NCBI GenBank assembly: GCA_014058105.1
Contig: JACGCM010002205.1
Span: 5,062,626 to 5,126,625 of the forward strand
Direction: 5' to 3'
From: Kingdonia uniflora
Taxonomy: Eukaryota; Streptophyta; Magnoliopsida; Ranunculales; Circaeasteraceae
Length of the DNA stretch: 64,000 bases
Part shown: piece after piece, positions 10,990-22,277 of the stretch
Position numbering within the stretch: position 1 is the stretch's first letter
Layout: every line of letters begins with the position of its first letter
Notes under the pieces: generated by a model
The model's input: only the letters and a program-made list of their open reading frames with translations
Databases searched by the model: none
Told to the model about the DNA's origin: nothing
Made by a program: the position numbers and the translations under genes

Positions 10990-11364
10990 AGTCACTCACT
11001 TCCTTTATACCGCAGTCTCTATTACTGGAGTAACCAAAACTTGCACATACAGAGTGAAGCTATGATAAATATTAGAACATCTATCATACTTTTGAGCAGT
11101 AAGTATACCCAAGCTAGCTTTAGTAATAGCCAGGGCCATAGTCAACACAAAAATAATAATTACCAACTGTGATTATCGAAGGCGACAATTATCCAAATAC
11201 GGCGAGCATAATTTGTTTCGGCCACAAACTATCCACCAATTTTAACCAGAGACATCACTTAAATTTAGCAAACGATAGTTGATGATATTTCGGGCAACAT
11301 AGATTTTGTTTCGGCCATAAACACCATTCACAAACAATGAATGTAAGAATAGTGATATCCAAAA
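10990..11364. other. non-coding 3' region of element A
   Basis: No ORF or recognisable LTR was seen. It contains two similar GTTTCGGCCA-containing segments (near 11215 and 11310). It ends at the MULE target duplication. Confidence 0.4.
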
Positions 11365-11374
11365 GATTAAATAG
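11365..11374. repeat. MULE target-site duplication, left copy
   Basis: GATTAAATAG, identical to 48603-48612 and directly abutting the left TIR. MULEs usually make 8-11 bp duplications. Confidence 0.85.
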
Positions 11375-11486
11375 GAGTTAAGTTTTTTAGACTTATGTCC
11401 TGATATTTATATGGATATTTGACTTAAGTCCTGCCATTTAGCAAAAAAAAACAATTATAGTTCTTTATTTGTAGTTTGACCTTGTT
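11375..11486 (+). repeat. MULE terminal inverted repeat, left
   Basis: It matches the reverse complement of 48497-48602 over about 100 bases with few differences, for example GACTTATGTCCTGATATTTA and TTTATTTGTAGTTTGACCTT. The outermost 15 bases are looser, with a small length difference. Confidence 0.9.
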
Positions 11487-11599
11487 ACTAGCACACGTGT
11501 GAATCAACTTGTTTTTTTTTTCTCTCTTTCTTTCTCAGCTTCTTCTCTCTCACTATAAGTATTTTCAGTTTGCTATCTCTCTCTTAAATTTTCTCTATA

Positions 11600-14500
11600 A
11601 TGGTGAAGAAGAAGGAGAACTTGAAGAATAATGCCAATAAGGGCAAGATGAAATTGATAGATGAAGATGAGTACCCTCCACCTGAAAAAAGAGAAATAAT
11701 ATTAAGATATATTCCCTTCCCAAGGTATGCACCCTCCATCTCTGTCTCAATGTGTATAATTTGGATACCTAATTTAGGGTTTATTAGAAATTGGGATTTT
11801 TTTTGGGTTTGCAATTAAATTGGAGGTTTCATAACTTAGGGTATTTGTTACATAATTGGGCTTTTTTTTAAGGATATTAGTACTGATTTGAGGCATTGTT
11901 GTGTTGTATTAGGTTGGGTTTTCTCTATGCCGTCATTTATATAATTTGAGGCATGTTTTCATTAACTATGAGGGTAAGTAGGGTAAAATAAGTCTTACAG
12001 GTTGGTTTGATAATGATTATACAGGGGGAAGAGTTGTAAGTATGGGATATTATGTAGGGAGGGGATAACTTATGAGGAATATGTGAGAAAGATTTTAGTC
12101 AAGGTTAATAACTGCCATGGGGTGGGGAATTGCATTCCAGAGGGGAATGTGATAGAGGTTATGTATTTATACAATGGGTTACCTTTTTTTGTCAGATGTA
12201 CATATGATTTAAGGGACATGTGGGCACAAGTTGATGAAAGTTATCCAATGAGAACAAATTTTTACATCAAGCCAACAGATGTAGTAAGAAAGATGGTTGA
12301 TAAAGATGGGGAGTATGTTCTTCTAGATGAAGATGATATAGATTATATCATATCCCCAAGAGGGATAAAAGAGAAGAATACCAAGGGTATCGCAGTTAAG
12401 ACCAATGCTAAAAGAATGGGAAAAGTAGTGGTAATGAGTCTTTCTAAACCTAACAAACTACCAATAAACCAGCCAAGAGTTAGAAAACATCAATTGTTGA
12501 TGCAAAGAAGACAACCAAAAAATCTAATACAAAGTTGAAGAAGAATGTTGTGATCTCAGAAGATGAAGACTTGGATGATTTACCTGAAGTTTATCATAGT
12601 GACAAAGAGATTGACCCAGAAGAAATAAATGATTATGAGATAGAAACTCCAGTGAACATTGTGGAAGAAAGTGAAAGTTACTGTGATGATATAAATGAAG
12701 AACAAGAAAGATGGGTTAGGTATGCCCAAGTTGGGATTGATTGTTTGGGGGCAGAAGATGGTTATTATAACACCCACTCATCTGATGATGAGGATTATGT
12801 TTCTATTGCTAAAGATCTTGAAAGAGGTAATGAATTTGAAAGTGTTGATGTTGAATTGGATGATATTTACAGTAAAGAGGAGGATGACAAAGTCAAAACA
12901 CCATTGATAGTTGGTTTTAAAAAACTTAAGGTAGGGATGCAATGGGCAACTGTATATGAAGCAAGATAATATATTATGGTTTGAAATTTTAAACCACTTC
13001 TCATATATATGCATCAAGAATGACAGTACTAGACTGAGGCTAAACTGTTCACAGGAAAAGTATAAATGGCTGGTATTTATATCAAGAAACAATGATGGGC
13101 ACACTATGGTTTTAAGACATGGTAACTTTCAATATTCTTGTGAAGGAAAGCTAGGGGCACAAAATTCCTTGTGTAATGCAGCATGGGCTTCTGAAGAAAT
13201 TGAATCATTGGTTAGAGATGTTAAGGTAATGACTCCCAAGGCAATTAAGGCCAGAATGAAGACAAAGTATGGTGTTGAGATTAGTTTCTGGACTGCTTGG
13301 AATGCAAGATAAATTTGCATGAAGAGTATAGTAGGGTCTTATGCTTAGGGTTATCATGACTTGCCTTTATTGTGTGTGGAGATTTTAAATTACAATCTTG
13401 GGAGCATAGCTAGAACTTGGAGACAAGATGACGCACTACAATGGACTGGTACTCTTATAGCTTTCAAAACATCTTTGAATGGCTTTGTTAAGTGGTGTAG
13501 GCCTATATTGGGGCTAGATGGTTGTTTTTTAAAAGGGAAGTATGAAGGGGTTTGCTTATCTGTACTTAGTCTTGATGCCAGCAATGGATTATTCCTAATT
13601 GGAGTATACATATACATAAATAAATGTAAAAATAGTTGGTTTGTTTTTCTTACTAAGATAGAACCTTACTTATCTGCACACCCAGGAAAATGGACTTTTA
13701 TCTCTGATAGGTAGAAGGGGCTTATTGATTCAGTGACAGAGATTTTTCCAAATGTAAGTCATAGGTTTTGTTTCAGACACATGTTTAACAACATGAAAAA
13801 ATACCACAAGGGAACACACTTAGAAAGACTATCACGGGGAGCTGCAAGAGCTTTTAGGCAGAATAAAAAACAAGAGTTTCTAAATCAGTTTGGTATTGAC
13901 ATTCCTGGGGTAAAGGATTACTTGGAGAAAGAACCATATGAGTATTGGTGTAGATCTTATTTTGATTGTACTGCAAAGTGTGAACACATAACCAATAATT
14001 TTAGTGAGTCCTTCAATTGGTGGATCATAAAGATCATAGATAAACTACTAACCAAAGCATTTGAAAGACTAAGTTTGATGCTTATGAAACTAATGTTTGA
14101 GAGAAGAACTAAAGTAGAGTCATAAGATCAAGGTGGTTTGGTGCCAAGAACAGTTAAACATCATGAGTATTTAATGACAGATTATGGGGAGTATGATATG
14201 GAAGGAGGTGACAAGAATGAATGTGTTTCAATCTCTAGTACTGGGGCAAGGTGGGTACTAAACCTGGAAGAGAGAACTTGCCAATGCATTAAGTAACCTT
14301 TGACAGGAATGCCTTGTATCCATGCTGCAAGTGTATTAATCCCAAGGAGGCAATCATTGAAAATGTAAGAAATATATTTTCCTAATTTATTATATTTCTT
14401 TATTTATTCCTTTTTTTCATTTAATTTCACTGTCCCATACATTTTCATTTGATTTCCTTGCTGTTTTTTTCACTATATCACTTTGTTGCTTCATATGTGG

Positions 14501-15534
14501 CCACATATAGTGGTATTATACATCTAAAATCTAATGATACACACTGAGCCTCAGTAAGTTAAAATTATTATTTAGTGGTATTATACATCTAGTATTATAC
14601 ATATAGTGTTATGTATCCAGTATCTCTGTATTATCTAATGATACACACTAATATTATACATCCAATATTTGGTATTATTCTTTAGTGATATTGCAGATCC
14701 AGTATCTGTGTATTCACTTTGTTCTGTTAATGTATTCACACTATTTTTTTTGTTGCCTCTTATGCCTCACTTCTAATTGTGTTATGTTAATTTGTTACTT
14801 CTTATGTAGCCACCTTATGTAGTTGATCCACCACCATTGCAGAGAAGGAGGGGAAGACCTAAAAAGGAAAGAATCAAGAGTGATATGAGGTGAATAAAGA
14901 ACAAAAAAGATGTGGGAAATGTGGTACTTTTGGCCATATTAAAGAAACTTGCAAAGGTGAACCTATCTAAATTCAAAGGGAATCTGTACCTAAGACAAAG
15001 GGAAGACCATCAAAAAAGTTAACCAGAGTATACTTTAGTCAGTCACAGCAATCAGATGTTACTCAAGCATAAATAACACCCATAACTGGAGGAAGGGGTA
15101 GTAGTGAGAGGGCATCCAATGCTGTCAGAGGGAGGGGAAGGACTAGAGATGTTTCAAGTATATCAAATTCATCCAATGCTGACAGAGGGAGGGGAAGGAC
15201 AAGAGATGTTTCAAGTACATTAAATTCATCCAATGCTGGCAGAAGGAGGGGAAGGACTGGAGATATTTCAAGTGTATCAAATTCTGGCAGAGGGAGGGGA
15301 AGAATTTTAGGTATTACAAGGGATTTAAATGCTGGCAGATGGAGGGGAAGAGCTATGCAGACAAATAACCAAAGGTTTGTAGATGAGTGGTTGAGTAACT
15401 CAGTTCCTGCAGAAGCTCCACAATAACAAGAGAGACCACCACAGGTGGTACAACCTATGCCACCAAGGATATATGCTCCAGCAAATCCTTATAAGAGAAC
15501 CTTCAAGCCACCTAGGCAAAACTGGCGGCTTTGA
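11600..15534 (+). pseudogene. MuDR-type MULE transposase, intron-bearing, degenerate
   Basis: Exon 1 (11600-11724, MVKKKENLKNN...) joins in frame across a GT-AG intron (11725-12024) to KSCKYGILCREGITYEEY. An acidic linker follows (12535-12900). Next is the MuDR N-terminal region (WLVFISRNNDG... MKTKYGVEISFWTAWNAR). The MULE catalytic domain has GLDGCFLKGKYEGV (first Asp), TFISDR*KGLIDS (second Asp) and CEHITNNFSESFN. A SWIM zinc finger (CQCI... PCIHAAS, 14245-14340) comes last. A second intron (about 14366-14808) precedes an AT-hook-like RRRGRPKK, a CCHC knuckle (CGKCGTFGHIKETC) and a GRGR-repeat tail. Frameshifts near 12485 and 12960 and a stop at 13713 inactivate it. Confidence 0.85.
15110..15350 (+). 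repeat. in-frame repeats encoding GRGR/RDVSS motifs in transposase tail
   Basis: Four to five related units of about 60-75 bp translate to variants of SSNADRGRGRTRDVSS. They make a basic, glycine/arginine-rich tail after the CCHC knuckle. Such RGRGR stretches resemble AT-hook or RGG-type nucleic-acid-binding tails. The DNA-binding role is inference. Confidence 0.7.
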
Positions 15535-15689
15535 ACTTTTGGTTAACAATGTGTTTTGGGGTATATTGAAACAATGTTTTGGGGTATGTTGTTCTAGTGT
15601 TTTTGTTGCAGTTTGTGAATGTAAAACAATGTCACTGTATTGTAGTTTGTCAATGTTAACGGTTGCAGTTTGACTGTTTATGAATGTAA

Positions 15690-16055
15690 TGTTGTGTTGT
15701 GTTGTGTTGTGTTGTGTTGTGTTGTGTTGTGTTGTGTTGTGTTGTGTTGTGTTGCGTTGCGTTGTGTCGTGTTGTGTTGTGTTGTGTTGTGTTGTGTTGC
15801 AGTTTGACTGTTAATGTTGTATTGCAGTTTGAATGTTGATCTAATGTATTGCGTTGTGTTGTGTTGTGTTGTGTTGTGTTGTGTTGTGTTGTGTTGTGTT
15901 ATGTTGTGTTGTGTTGTGTTGTGTTGTGTTGCAGTTTGACTGTCTATGAATATATTGTGTTGCAGTTTGACTGTTAATATTGTATTGCAGTTTGAATGTT
16001 GATCCAATGTGTTGCGTTGTGTTGTGTTGTGTTGTGCTGTGTTGTGTTGTGTTGC
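15690..16055. repeat. (GTTGT)n pentanucleotide microsatellite in three blocks
   Basis: Long runs of GTTGT at about 15690-15800, 15850-15932 and 16010-16052. They are separated by copies of a unit containing GCAGTTTGACTGTTAATGTT and GTTTGAATGTTGATCCAATG. The minus-strand reading of the run (HNTTQHN repeats) is not a gene. Confidence 0.95.
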
Positions 16056-16099
16056 AGTTTGACTGTTAATGTTGTATTACAGTTTGAATGTTGATCCAA

Positions 16100-16350
16100 T
16101 GCCACTGTTTATGAATATAAGTTTGAATGTTGATCCAATGTCATTGTTTATGAATATATTGTGTTGTAGTTTGTCAATGTGTTGCTATATGTGAATTTCT
16201 ATATATGAAGCAACTCTACATGTATGTGATGTTGCATGTGAAGCAACTCTATATGTGATGCTGTATGTGAAGCAACTCTATTTGTGTTAAATTTCTATAT
16301 GTGAAGCAACCCTACATATATGTGATGCTGTATGTGAATTTCTATGTGTA
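16100..16350. repeat. short diverged repeats around TGTGAAGCAACTCTA
   Basis: Several copies of TATGTGAAGCAACTCTA and GATGCTGTATGTGAA at about 35-50 bp spacing follow the microsatellite. They look like a decayed minisatellite in the transposase 3' flank. No coding signal. Confidence 0.7.
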
Positions 16351-16544
16351 GCTTTTGTGGTGAAGTTCAGATTTTGAAATGGTGAAATGCTTATAAGGGC
16401 ATAAAAAGAAGGCAAGAGAATGAGGTATACTACATGATCTAATTTATTTAATTAAAACCATACATTCTTGTTTTCAAATCATAACATTCATGCTTTCAAA
16501 CACCTATCTCTTTTACATAGTTGTTTTTATTTTAAACTCCTTAA

Positions 16545-16892
16545 TGAATTCATCTAGCCTCATTTATACAGTAACCTTCACAATAAGCTTTCCATTCTTG
16601 CCTTCCTTGAAATCTTCTAAAGTAGCCTTCAACCACTGAAAATTGCCACAAGTAAAACATTTCAAATACTTCTGCTCATAACTATGATCTTGCCTAGAAG
16701 TAAGAAGTATCCTTGTCCCAACAATACCTTGTACTTCACATTTGGATTCTTTCTAAGGGAAATCTCTAATCTAATGTGATGAACCACCACACCCAAAGCA
16801 CCCACTTCTAGAGGAGGTCCCAACAGAACTTTTAGATTGAACATTTGCATCATATAACTACTAAAATTCAGTGCATTCTGAGTGTTAAGCAT
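16545..16892 (-). pseudogene. short MULE-internal ORF with zinc-finger-like cysteines
   Basis: In the minus-strand frame that leaves the 76-aa ORF, the translation contains SKCEVQGIVGTRILLTSR, KYLKCFTCGNFQWL and then a basic helix. The spacing of cysteines and the NFQW ending recall GRF-type zinc fingers, which are common in small proteins linked to plant MULEs. The match is weak and frames are mixed. I cannot say it is functional, and a second MULE accessory gene is inference. Confidence 0.35.
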
Positions 16893-17110
16893 AGAAATAT
16901 TTTATGTTGTTGTTCTTTGTTGTGCATAAAATCATGAGCTTCCTAATGCCATCACAATGGAGAAACCTACATTTGGTGTATAACAAAGGGTAATAGTTAG
17001 GGGAGTGGCCTTGAAAGTAACACATTGCACACTAGAATTTGGAATAGAAACAACAGTCCCACATAAGAGACGTACATTAGACAGTGCAAAGTATAAAATT
17101 AAATACCCTC

Positions 17111-17763
17111 TGTAATGGCCTAATTCTGTAAGCTCGAGATGGCTCGGAATCAGCTCTTATACCAATGCTCCTGTGATAAAACTAATATAAGATAAGAATG
17201 ATACAGGTGATTTACCGTGGAAAATCTCTAAATAGGTAAAATAAACATGACCTCGAGTTGAAGGTTTTAGTAACAGTGACATTTATTACATGAGGCTAAT
17301 ATCCTACTACAAGTGATCTCTCGAACTTGCAATTCTTGATCTTGTAAATAAGAAGTTTGGTGCTTTGAGAATCTATACAATATAGTTTTCTTGGTAATTT
17401 CTCATATATTTTTCTGGTCCTTGTCTCTTCAAGAATTTTTCTTTATATAGGCCTTATCTGCAGTTCTTTATCGTGCTGAAGCACGTTCTGCGAACAATGT
17501 GGTAAGTGGCATTTGACTGAGTAACTATTGAGTTCATGAGAGACAAGCATCTTTGATTTGTTCATGCTTTTCTGTTGTGCTCGACCCACGTTCTTCATCA
17601 GTTCGTGGTGTAGGTGTCAATGCTGACTATTTATGTTACATGTAGAATACGTAAGTTTGATATGGAGGTAATTCAAATGATATAGAGGTAGTTTCATCTA
17701 GAAGGAGATAGTTCGAATTGGAAATAGTTTGAATTGGGTTAGATCGAGGGATAGGTCCCTACA
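17111..17763 (-). repeat. element D 3' LTR
   Basis: A 653-bp LTR matching 47351-48004 end to end (TGTAATGGCC at the left edge, GGTCCCTACA at the right, plus strand). A minus-strand TATA box (TATATAAAG) lies near 17447-17457. Together with the copy at 47351-48004 it delimits D. Confidence 0.92.
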
Positions 17764-17777
17764 ATCGCCCCCTCGCA
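17764..17777 (-). other. element D polypurine tract
   Basis: The minus strand reads GCGAGGGGGCGAT directly against the 3' LTR start. Elements C and F have the closely similar GAGAGGGGGCGAA at the same place, supporting one lineage. Confidence 0.85.
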
Positions 17778-18020
17778 ACTTAAGTCACGAGTGGCTTTAG
17801 TTGAGAAATAATCTATGGGTATATGGTCTTTGGAACTTGAAAAGAAAGGAAGTATTTAATGGGGATTTGACTCTATGGAAAATATGTATTTTTTGTGGGG
17901 GGATTTTTGTTCATTAAATGATGATGAGAATATTGATGTACGTGTTGTTTAAAGTTTTGAGGGTTTCTTCTATTTTGAATGATGATGCTTGGGAAACATA
18001 CATACACATTAAATATTAGG

Positions 18021-18032
18021 GTTATATAAATA
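18021..18032 (+). promoter_or_regulatory. TATA-like box of the LTR-proximal antisense ORF in D
   Basis: GTTATATAAATA lies about 78 bp before the ATG at 18102. C (33531-33539), F (56923-56932) and E (63580-63589) have TATA-like boxes at comparable distances before their corresponding ORFs. Promoter activity is inferred. Confidence 0.5.
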
Positions 18033-18101
18033 ATACCTGTATCGAGGATTGTGGCAAAGTACGCTATTATTGCAAAAATTCTCTGGAAGTCTAGGTTGAC
18101 A

Positions 18102-18403
18102 ATGGTGAAGACTGGGAGAATGGTTTACGAAGAGAGAGTTTCTGTTGAGATACAAAAGTTTAAGTTGAGGTATTTTGGAGATCAGTCCTTGAAGATTCCT
18201 ACCCCGTTCCCGTTCTACCGATGTATCAGGGTATGTTGGAAGAAGAAGCGACTGAAACTGAAGAAGATTTTTACTTCATATGGAGATATTTTTACGTTGT
18301 CTTAATAGGCGAGCAACATTTGAGGTGTCACCGCATCCTTGCAAAAGACAAGGTTAAGGAAACGGATGCGGGGGCTGGCGTAGCTGTGGGGCAGCTTCGC
18401 TAA
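18102..18403 (+). pseudogene. LTR-proximal antisense ORF of D
   Basis: The frame starts MVKTGRMVYEERVSVEIQ and shifts near 18220 to a second frame with DFYFIWRYFYVVLIGEQH and LAKDKVKETD, ending at 18403. The first part matches E's MVKTRSQVRNEVFSRVQV. The second matches the pattern YTYIWGQLKFNFLTAEKH and LAKCLVCAKEE in C. It lies antisense to D, beside its 3' LTR. Function is unknown; no known domain was recognised. One frameshift suggests decay. Confidence 0.5.
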
Positions 18404-20129
18404 TGTCTTACATAGGATTGGATTCTAAGGTTGGGCCCTCTTCATCTGCACCAATTCTCCGATAGTGGTAGCTATAGAGGAGGCGACGGTGGTAATGAAG
18501 AAGGGAGACGAAGAATGGAAGTTTGCTACTGCACCATCATCGCCTCTTTGCTTTAAGAAGACCTTCTATTTTAGGAGTTGGTTCAAGCAATGACTCTTTC
18601 TGCTTTCATGCCCAAACTTCCTTTAAACCCAGTTTCTGGTCAAAGTAATCTGGTGTGAAGGGAGAAGGATGTCTGGTGACTTCCAATACCTGCTTTGCTG
18701 AAACACTTGTTATTTGTAAAGTACCTGAAAGACTTGTTATCTGTAAAGTACCTAATTTCAGAGTACCTAAAAGAATTATTATCTATAAAGTACCTGAAAG
18801 ATTTGTTATCTGTAAAGTACCTGTAATTTATATTCGAGCTTAATAAAATTTATTATGTAAACTCTGTGTTAATGTATAGAAACACTCTTGAAATAGAGGA
18901 TGAAATATAATATATGAGATTGGAACTACAAAATATATTATAGCAATTGAGCTGTAAAAATATCTTTGTAACCTAAGAGATGTGTAATAATTTGTTTTCC
19001 AACTGAATGACTTAAAATTGTTGGGGGATAGAGATAACTGTAGAAGTTTTAGGATATATAAAAATTATAAATTCGAGCTCAGGATGGCCGTTCCAAAATA
19101 TTAGATTTGGAAATAATAAGTTCGATATGGAATATGTTAAATTTATTGAGGTTGATGTGGAGAAATAATTTCAAATAATTTTTTCTCAGGATACTAGGGT
19201 TTTCTGTTGTAAAAGAACAAAATATAATTATGAATTATGGGGGCTCTGGAGTAATCTAGAAAACTACATAAAATAGGGGGAAATGATCTTTTAAGTAGGT
19301 GTATGAAAATTGAAATGGTGTGATCTCGATTTAAGAGAATTTATTATGCCACTGAGGGACAATTGACGATAAAGATAGCTAAAGTACGGTAGCAGATTTT
19401 TAGCTTGTTAAACTATGATGCAGACCTACTAGTGACCAAGTATCGGTTTGAAGGTTTAAATTAGATAGGTAGGGAACTTGAGTACTGACGTCGCTTCTAC
19501 GAGGAGCTATTCTGGTAAGTGATTGTGGAGCCTTTAGCTCGAAAAGAGGTTGTGAGACTAATTGTTGAAGAAGAGATCAAGTTGGAAGATGTGAGGATTG
19601 CGAGAGGCGAACTGATCTGGTTTGGCTCCCCAAGACATCAGGGATGTTTCAGGTATAATTATATGTAAGGGAGTGAATTGTATGAGTTCAAATAACTGTC
19701 AAAGAAATGTAATGAAAATGAAGTTTTAATCTGTCCTCTTTTGTTGTAATGTTGTTTATGACTGTGGTACAAAATGAATTTGAATATTTTAGAAATGTTG
19801 AAGGCTTTAAAAATGACGTCAACACTTTTATAAGTAAAAGAAGCAAAATATAGAAAAAGTAGGCAGTTTTTGATTTTGGCTCTGGTACAATTGTAGTAAA
19901 AGTTTGATTTTAGTAAGTATTGAGTCATCATGAATGTGGGGAGGTCAGATTGAGATTTGGGAAAGAGAGATGAAAATATATTAAAATATGAGGCAGGGGG
20001 AAATGATGGGAAGGTATTTTCACTAAAAAGGTATAATACGTCTGATATTAAGTGTAGAAGGGATGCTTCAGTTCCAAAACTAAGGGCGGCTCGTGCGAGG
20101 CCCAATAACTGCCAGCAGTTAGAGAGAAA
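18404..20129. other. non-coding stretch of D with a short repeat
   Basis: No convincing gene is seen. At 18703-18832 a unit with TTATCTGTAAAGTACCTG repeats at about 27-bp spacing and then more loosely. The 157-aa minus-strand frame at 20132-19659 has low complexity and no recognisable motif. Confidence 0.5.
18703..18832. repeat. 27-bp-type minisatellite in D
   Basis: About four copies of a unit containing TTATCTGTAAAGTACCTGA, two of them 27 bp apart and the others separated by diverged spacers. It lies between the two antisense coding units of D. Confidence 0.75.
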
Positions 20130-20140
20130 CATATAAATAA
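20130..20140 (+). promoter_or_regulatory. TATA-like box of the main antisense gene in D
   Basis: CATATAAATAA is followed by a pyrimidine-rich leader, a likely 5'-UTR intron (about 20296-20610) and then the ATG at 20616. C and E show the same order of TATA box, leader, intron and coding start on their antisense strands. Inferred from sequence only. Confidence 0.5.
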
Positions 20141-20615
20141 TACTTCATCTTCTTCATTCAAACGTTTATCAACTTCTGAAAACTTGAAAACAGTATGAGA
20201 GGAAAGATAAAAAATAACAGAGAATTTTGTGAGAAATTAATTGAGAGTGATCAACAATCAAAGCGAGAGAGAGTTACAATGATTGAGTCACGAAGGTAGT
20301 TATATTGTAGCGTTGTGAGGGAAGGATTTGGCACTGCGTCAGATTCATATTATGACATAGAAGGTTATTAGATGATTTGTAATGCTGTGAATGTGTTTCT
20401 TTTGAAAAAAAAATGTGGTATGCAAATCTAAAAATTACTGTTTATAGCAATCTATAAAAATTTATTTGATATATTTGAAAAATGAGATATGAAAGATATA
20501 TGTATATGGGTGATGCATATGTAAAAGATATTGATGGAATACCAAGACTTGTATGTAGGTTGAGTGAGAAGAGTTTTGTGTAGGATCAAACCTCATCTGT
20601 AGTGTTGTAGTTGGT

Positions 20616-22277
20616 ATGGAAACTTCACCTATTAATGAGGCGTTGACCTTTGGTCGATAGGCTGAGTCTGAGAATGTAGTATTTGATAGGGAGGATGAAG
20701 TAGAAATTGTTCAATTTCTTGATTTTCTTGGGAAATTGGTATTCTATCCTCCGAATTCTAATGTGTTTAGGAAGTTTTGTAAAGCCAAAGCTTCTGTAGG
20801 GGGACGATGGGGTAATTTAGTTGAATATGCCGGTAGGCAATTTAGAAGTTGTATTGTAGGATCTGGTGAGGAACATTTCTTTTTGTTGGCTGATTTAGAG
20901 AAGGAGAAACTCGATAGGGGGTTAGACGAGTCAATTTCCTTGGAGTATTATGATGAAAATGCTCAGGACAACCTGGAAGAGAGTTTTTTGTGTTATCTGT
21001 CTCAATTGGAGTACGGTTTGAGTCTGCCCCTTAGAAATCTTGTAAAAGGGATTATGAATATCATGGGGGCATGTCCTATTTAGTTGAACGGGAATATGTG
21101 GGAGATAATAAATGTCTGTGAGTTTTTGAATAAGTTGCGGAAGGAGGATGAGGTTGAGAGGAGGATATCTCCTGAAGATGTCTTGCAATTTTATGGTGTG
21201 AAAAACAATTCTGCAAGTTGAGGGGCATACCTTTTTGCAAGTTTGATTCGACCAGTTTTCTTCGATCTAAATTCAGCAGGTAGAATGTGGAATGATAATG
21301 TGATATGGGTGAAGGGTGATTGCCTTCAAAGAGATGATGAAGAAGCCATGTAACTTCTATGTAGAACTATAAAGTAAAGTAAGTATAATAACGTATAATA
21401 TTAAAATGTTGAAATCACATGTTGTTCTATTGTTGATAATGAGTTGTTGATTGACAGGTCCTACGTCAAAGGTAAAGAGGAAGAATTCCCTATTAGACAT
21501 TGTTGCTCAGGAAGGGACCAAGCGCAAGGCTGTGCTGAAAGTACTCGGTATTAGTAGAAGGAAGAGATCTAATAGAAAGTCTGAGAAAGTTTAAAGGTCT
21601 CAAGCAATAAGGCTAATAATGGGTATTGGTGGCAACAAGAAGGGGGGAGCTGATGGAGAGAGACGTGTTATTTTCCAAAGGCCTCTGGAGTAGATTTTGC
21701 AGATGCTTAAATCCACCATGTCGAGCAAGTTGGCTCAGGCATTTCCAAAGAAGAGGATCTTGAAGTGTGACTTGACCTCTGGAACCACAGGAAGTGGTGA
21801 GGTCGAAGGAGGGGCGAATAAGAGATGGGCTGACCCTTCTTCCCAATTAACTCGGGTAAAGGCCTCAAATGATCGACTTGGTGAAGAAGACGAGTTGAAA
21901 GTGGTAAAGGATAAGGCGATGCTTACAGTTCGTAATGGTGAGGAGGAAATGAGTAAAATGGTAAGTTCAATGATTTGTGCATATGCTGAATTCTGAATGA
22001 TGATTTGAACTAACAATGTGTTCGATGCTTGTTATATTTTTGTAGGCTGCTCGCTTGATGAAGGGCATCTGCCTTGGGGTGGAGGAGAAAGTCAAGCTCG
22101 AGAAGGGGAAGGCTGAGCTCGATAAGAAGGTAGCTAGTTTGAAAACTGAACTGGCTATGGAGGGGAAACGATTGGACTTTGTGAAAGTTGCGCGAGAGGT
22201 AAAGATAAGCGAGCTGACAGAGGGAAGCGGGAAAGAATCTAGAGGAGGTGGTAACCCAACGTGATAGGCTTAGGCAC
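20616..22277 (+). pseudogene. main antisense gene of D, 5' exons (Transposase_28-like)
   Basis: Exon 1 (20616-21378) reads METSPINEALTFGR*, then FYPPNSNVFRKFCKAKAS, LPLRNLVKGIMNIMGACPI and LNGNMWEIINVCEFLNK. This resembles the Pfam 'putative gypsy type transposon' domain. A 79-bp GT-AG intron (21379-21457) leads to exon 2 (21458-21960). A second intron (21961-22045, GTAAGT to TTTTTGTAG) leads to exon 3, charged and helix-rich. Exon 3 is cut at 22277 by element C and resumes at 34404 in the same frame. The gene runs antisense to D's pol, between pol and 3' LTR. Three stops or frameshifts make this copy a pseudogene. Confidence 0.7.
22273..22277. repeat. target-site duplication of C, left
   Basis: GGCAC, identical to 34399-34403. 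Five bases is the usual duplication for gypsy integrases. Confidence 0.93.

Larger units (their letters stand above)
7632..11364 (+). mobile_element. Tat/Ogre-type retrotransposon A, 3' part only
   Basis: This plus-strand gypsy element is truncated on the left by the copia insertion in its integrase. It continues as integrase C-terminus, tandem repeat (8335-8870) and an antisense gene (10720-9059). No 3' LTR was identified. The element end is not visible before the MULE target duplication at 11365. The lineage is inferred from the integrase wording and from the shared layout with C, D and E. Confidence 0.75.

Noticed and set aside
11381..11389. 9-bp sequence directly before GACTTATG as MULE target duplication
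   Set aside because: AGTTTTTTA does not match the right flank. Moving the boundary out to include the looser 15 bases of the TIR gives a perfect 10-bp match.
15678..16007. 109-aa minus-strand open frame rich in HNTTQ
   Set aside because: It is the translation of the GTTGT microsatellite, which is open in several frames by composition.
19659..20132. 157-aa minus-strand frame in D
   Set aside because: Low-complexity Phe/Ser/Tyr-rich translation, no motif, overlaps the promoter region of the antisense gene on the other strand.
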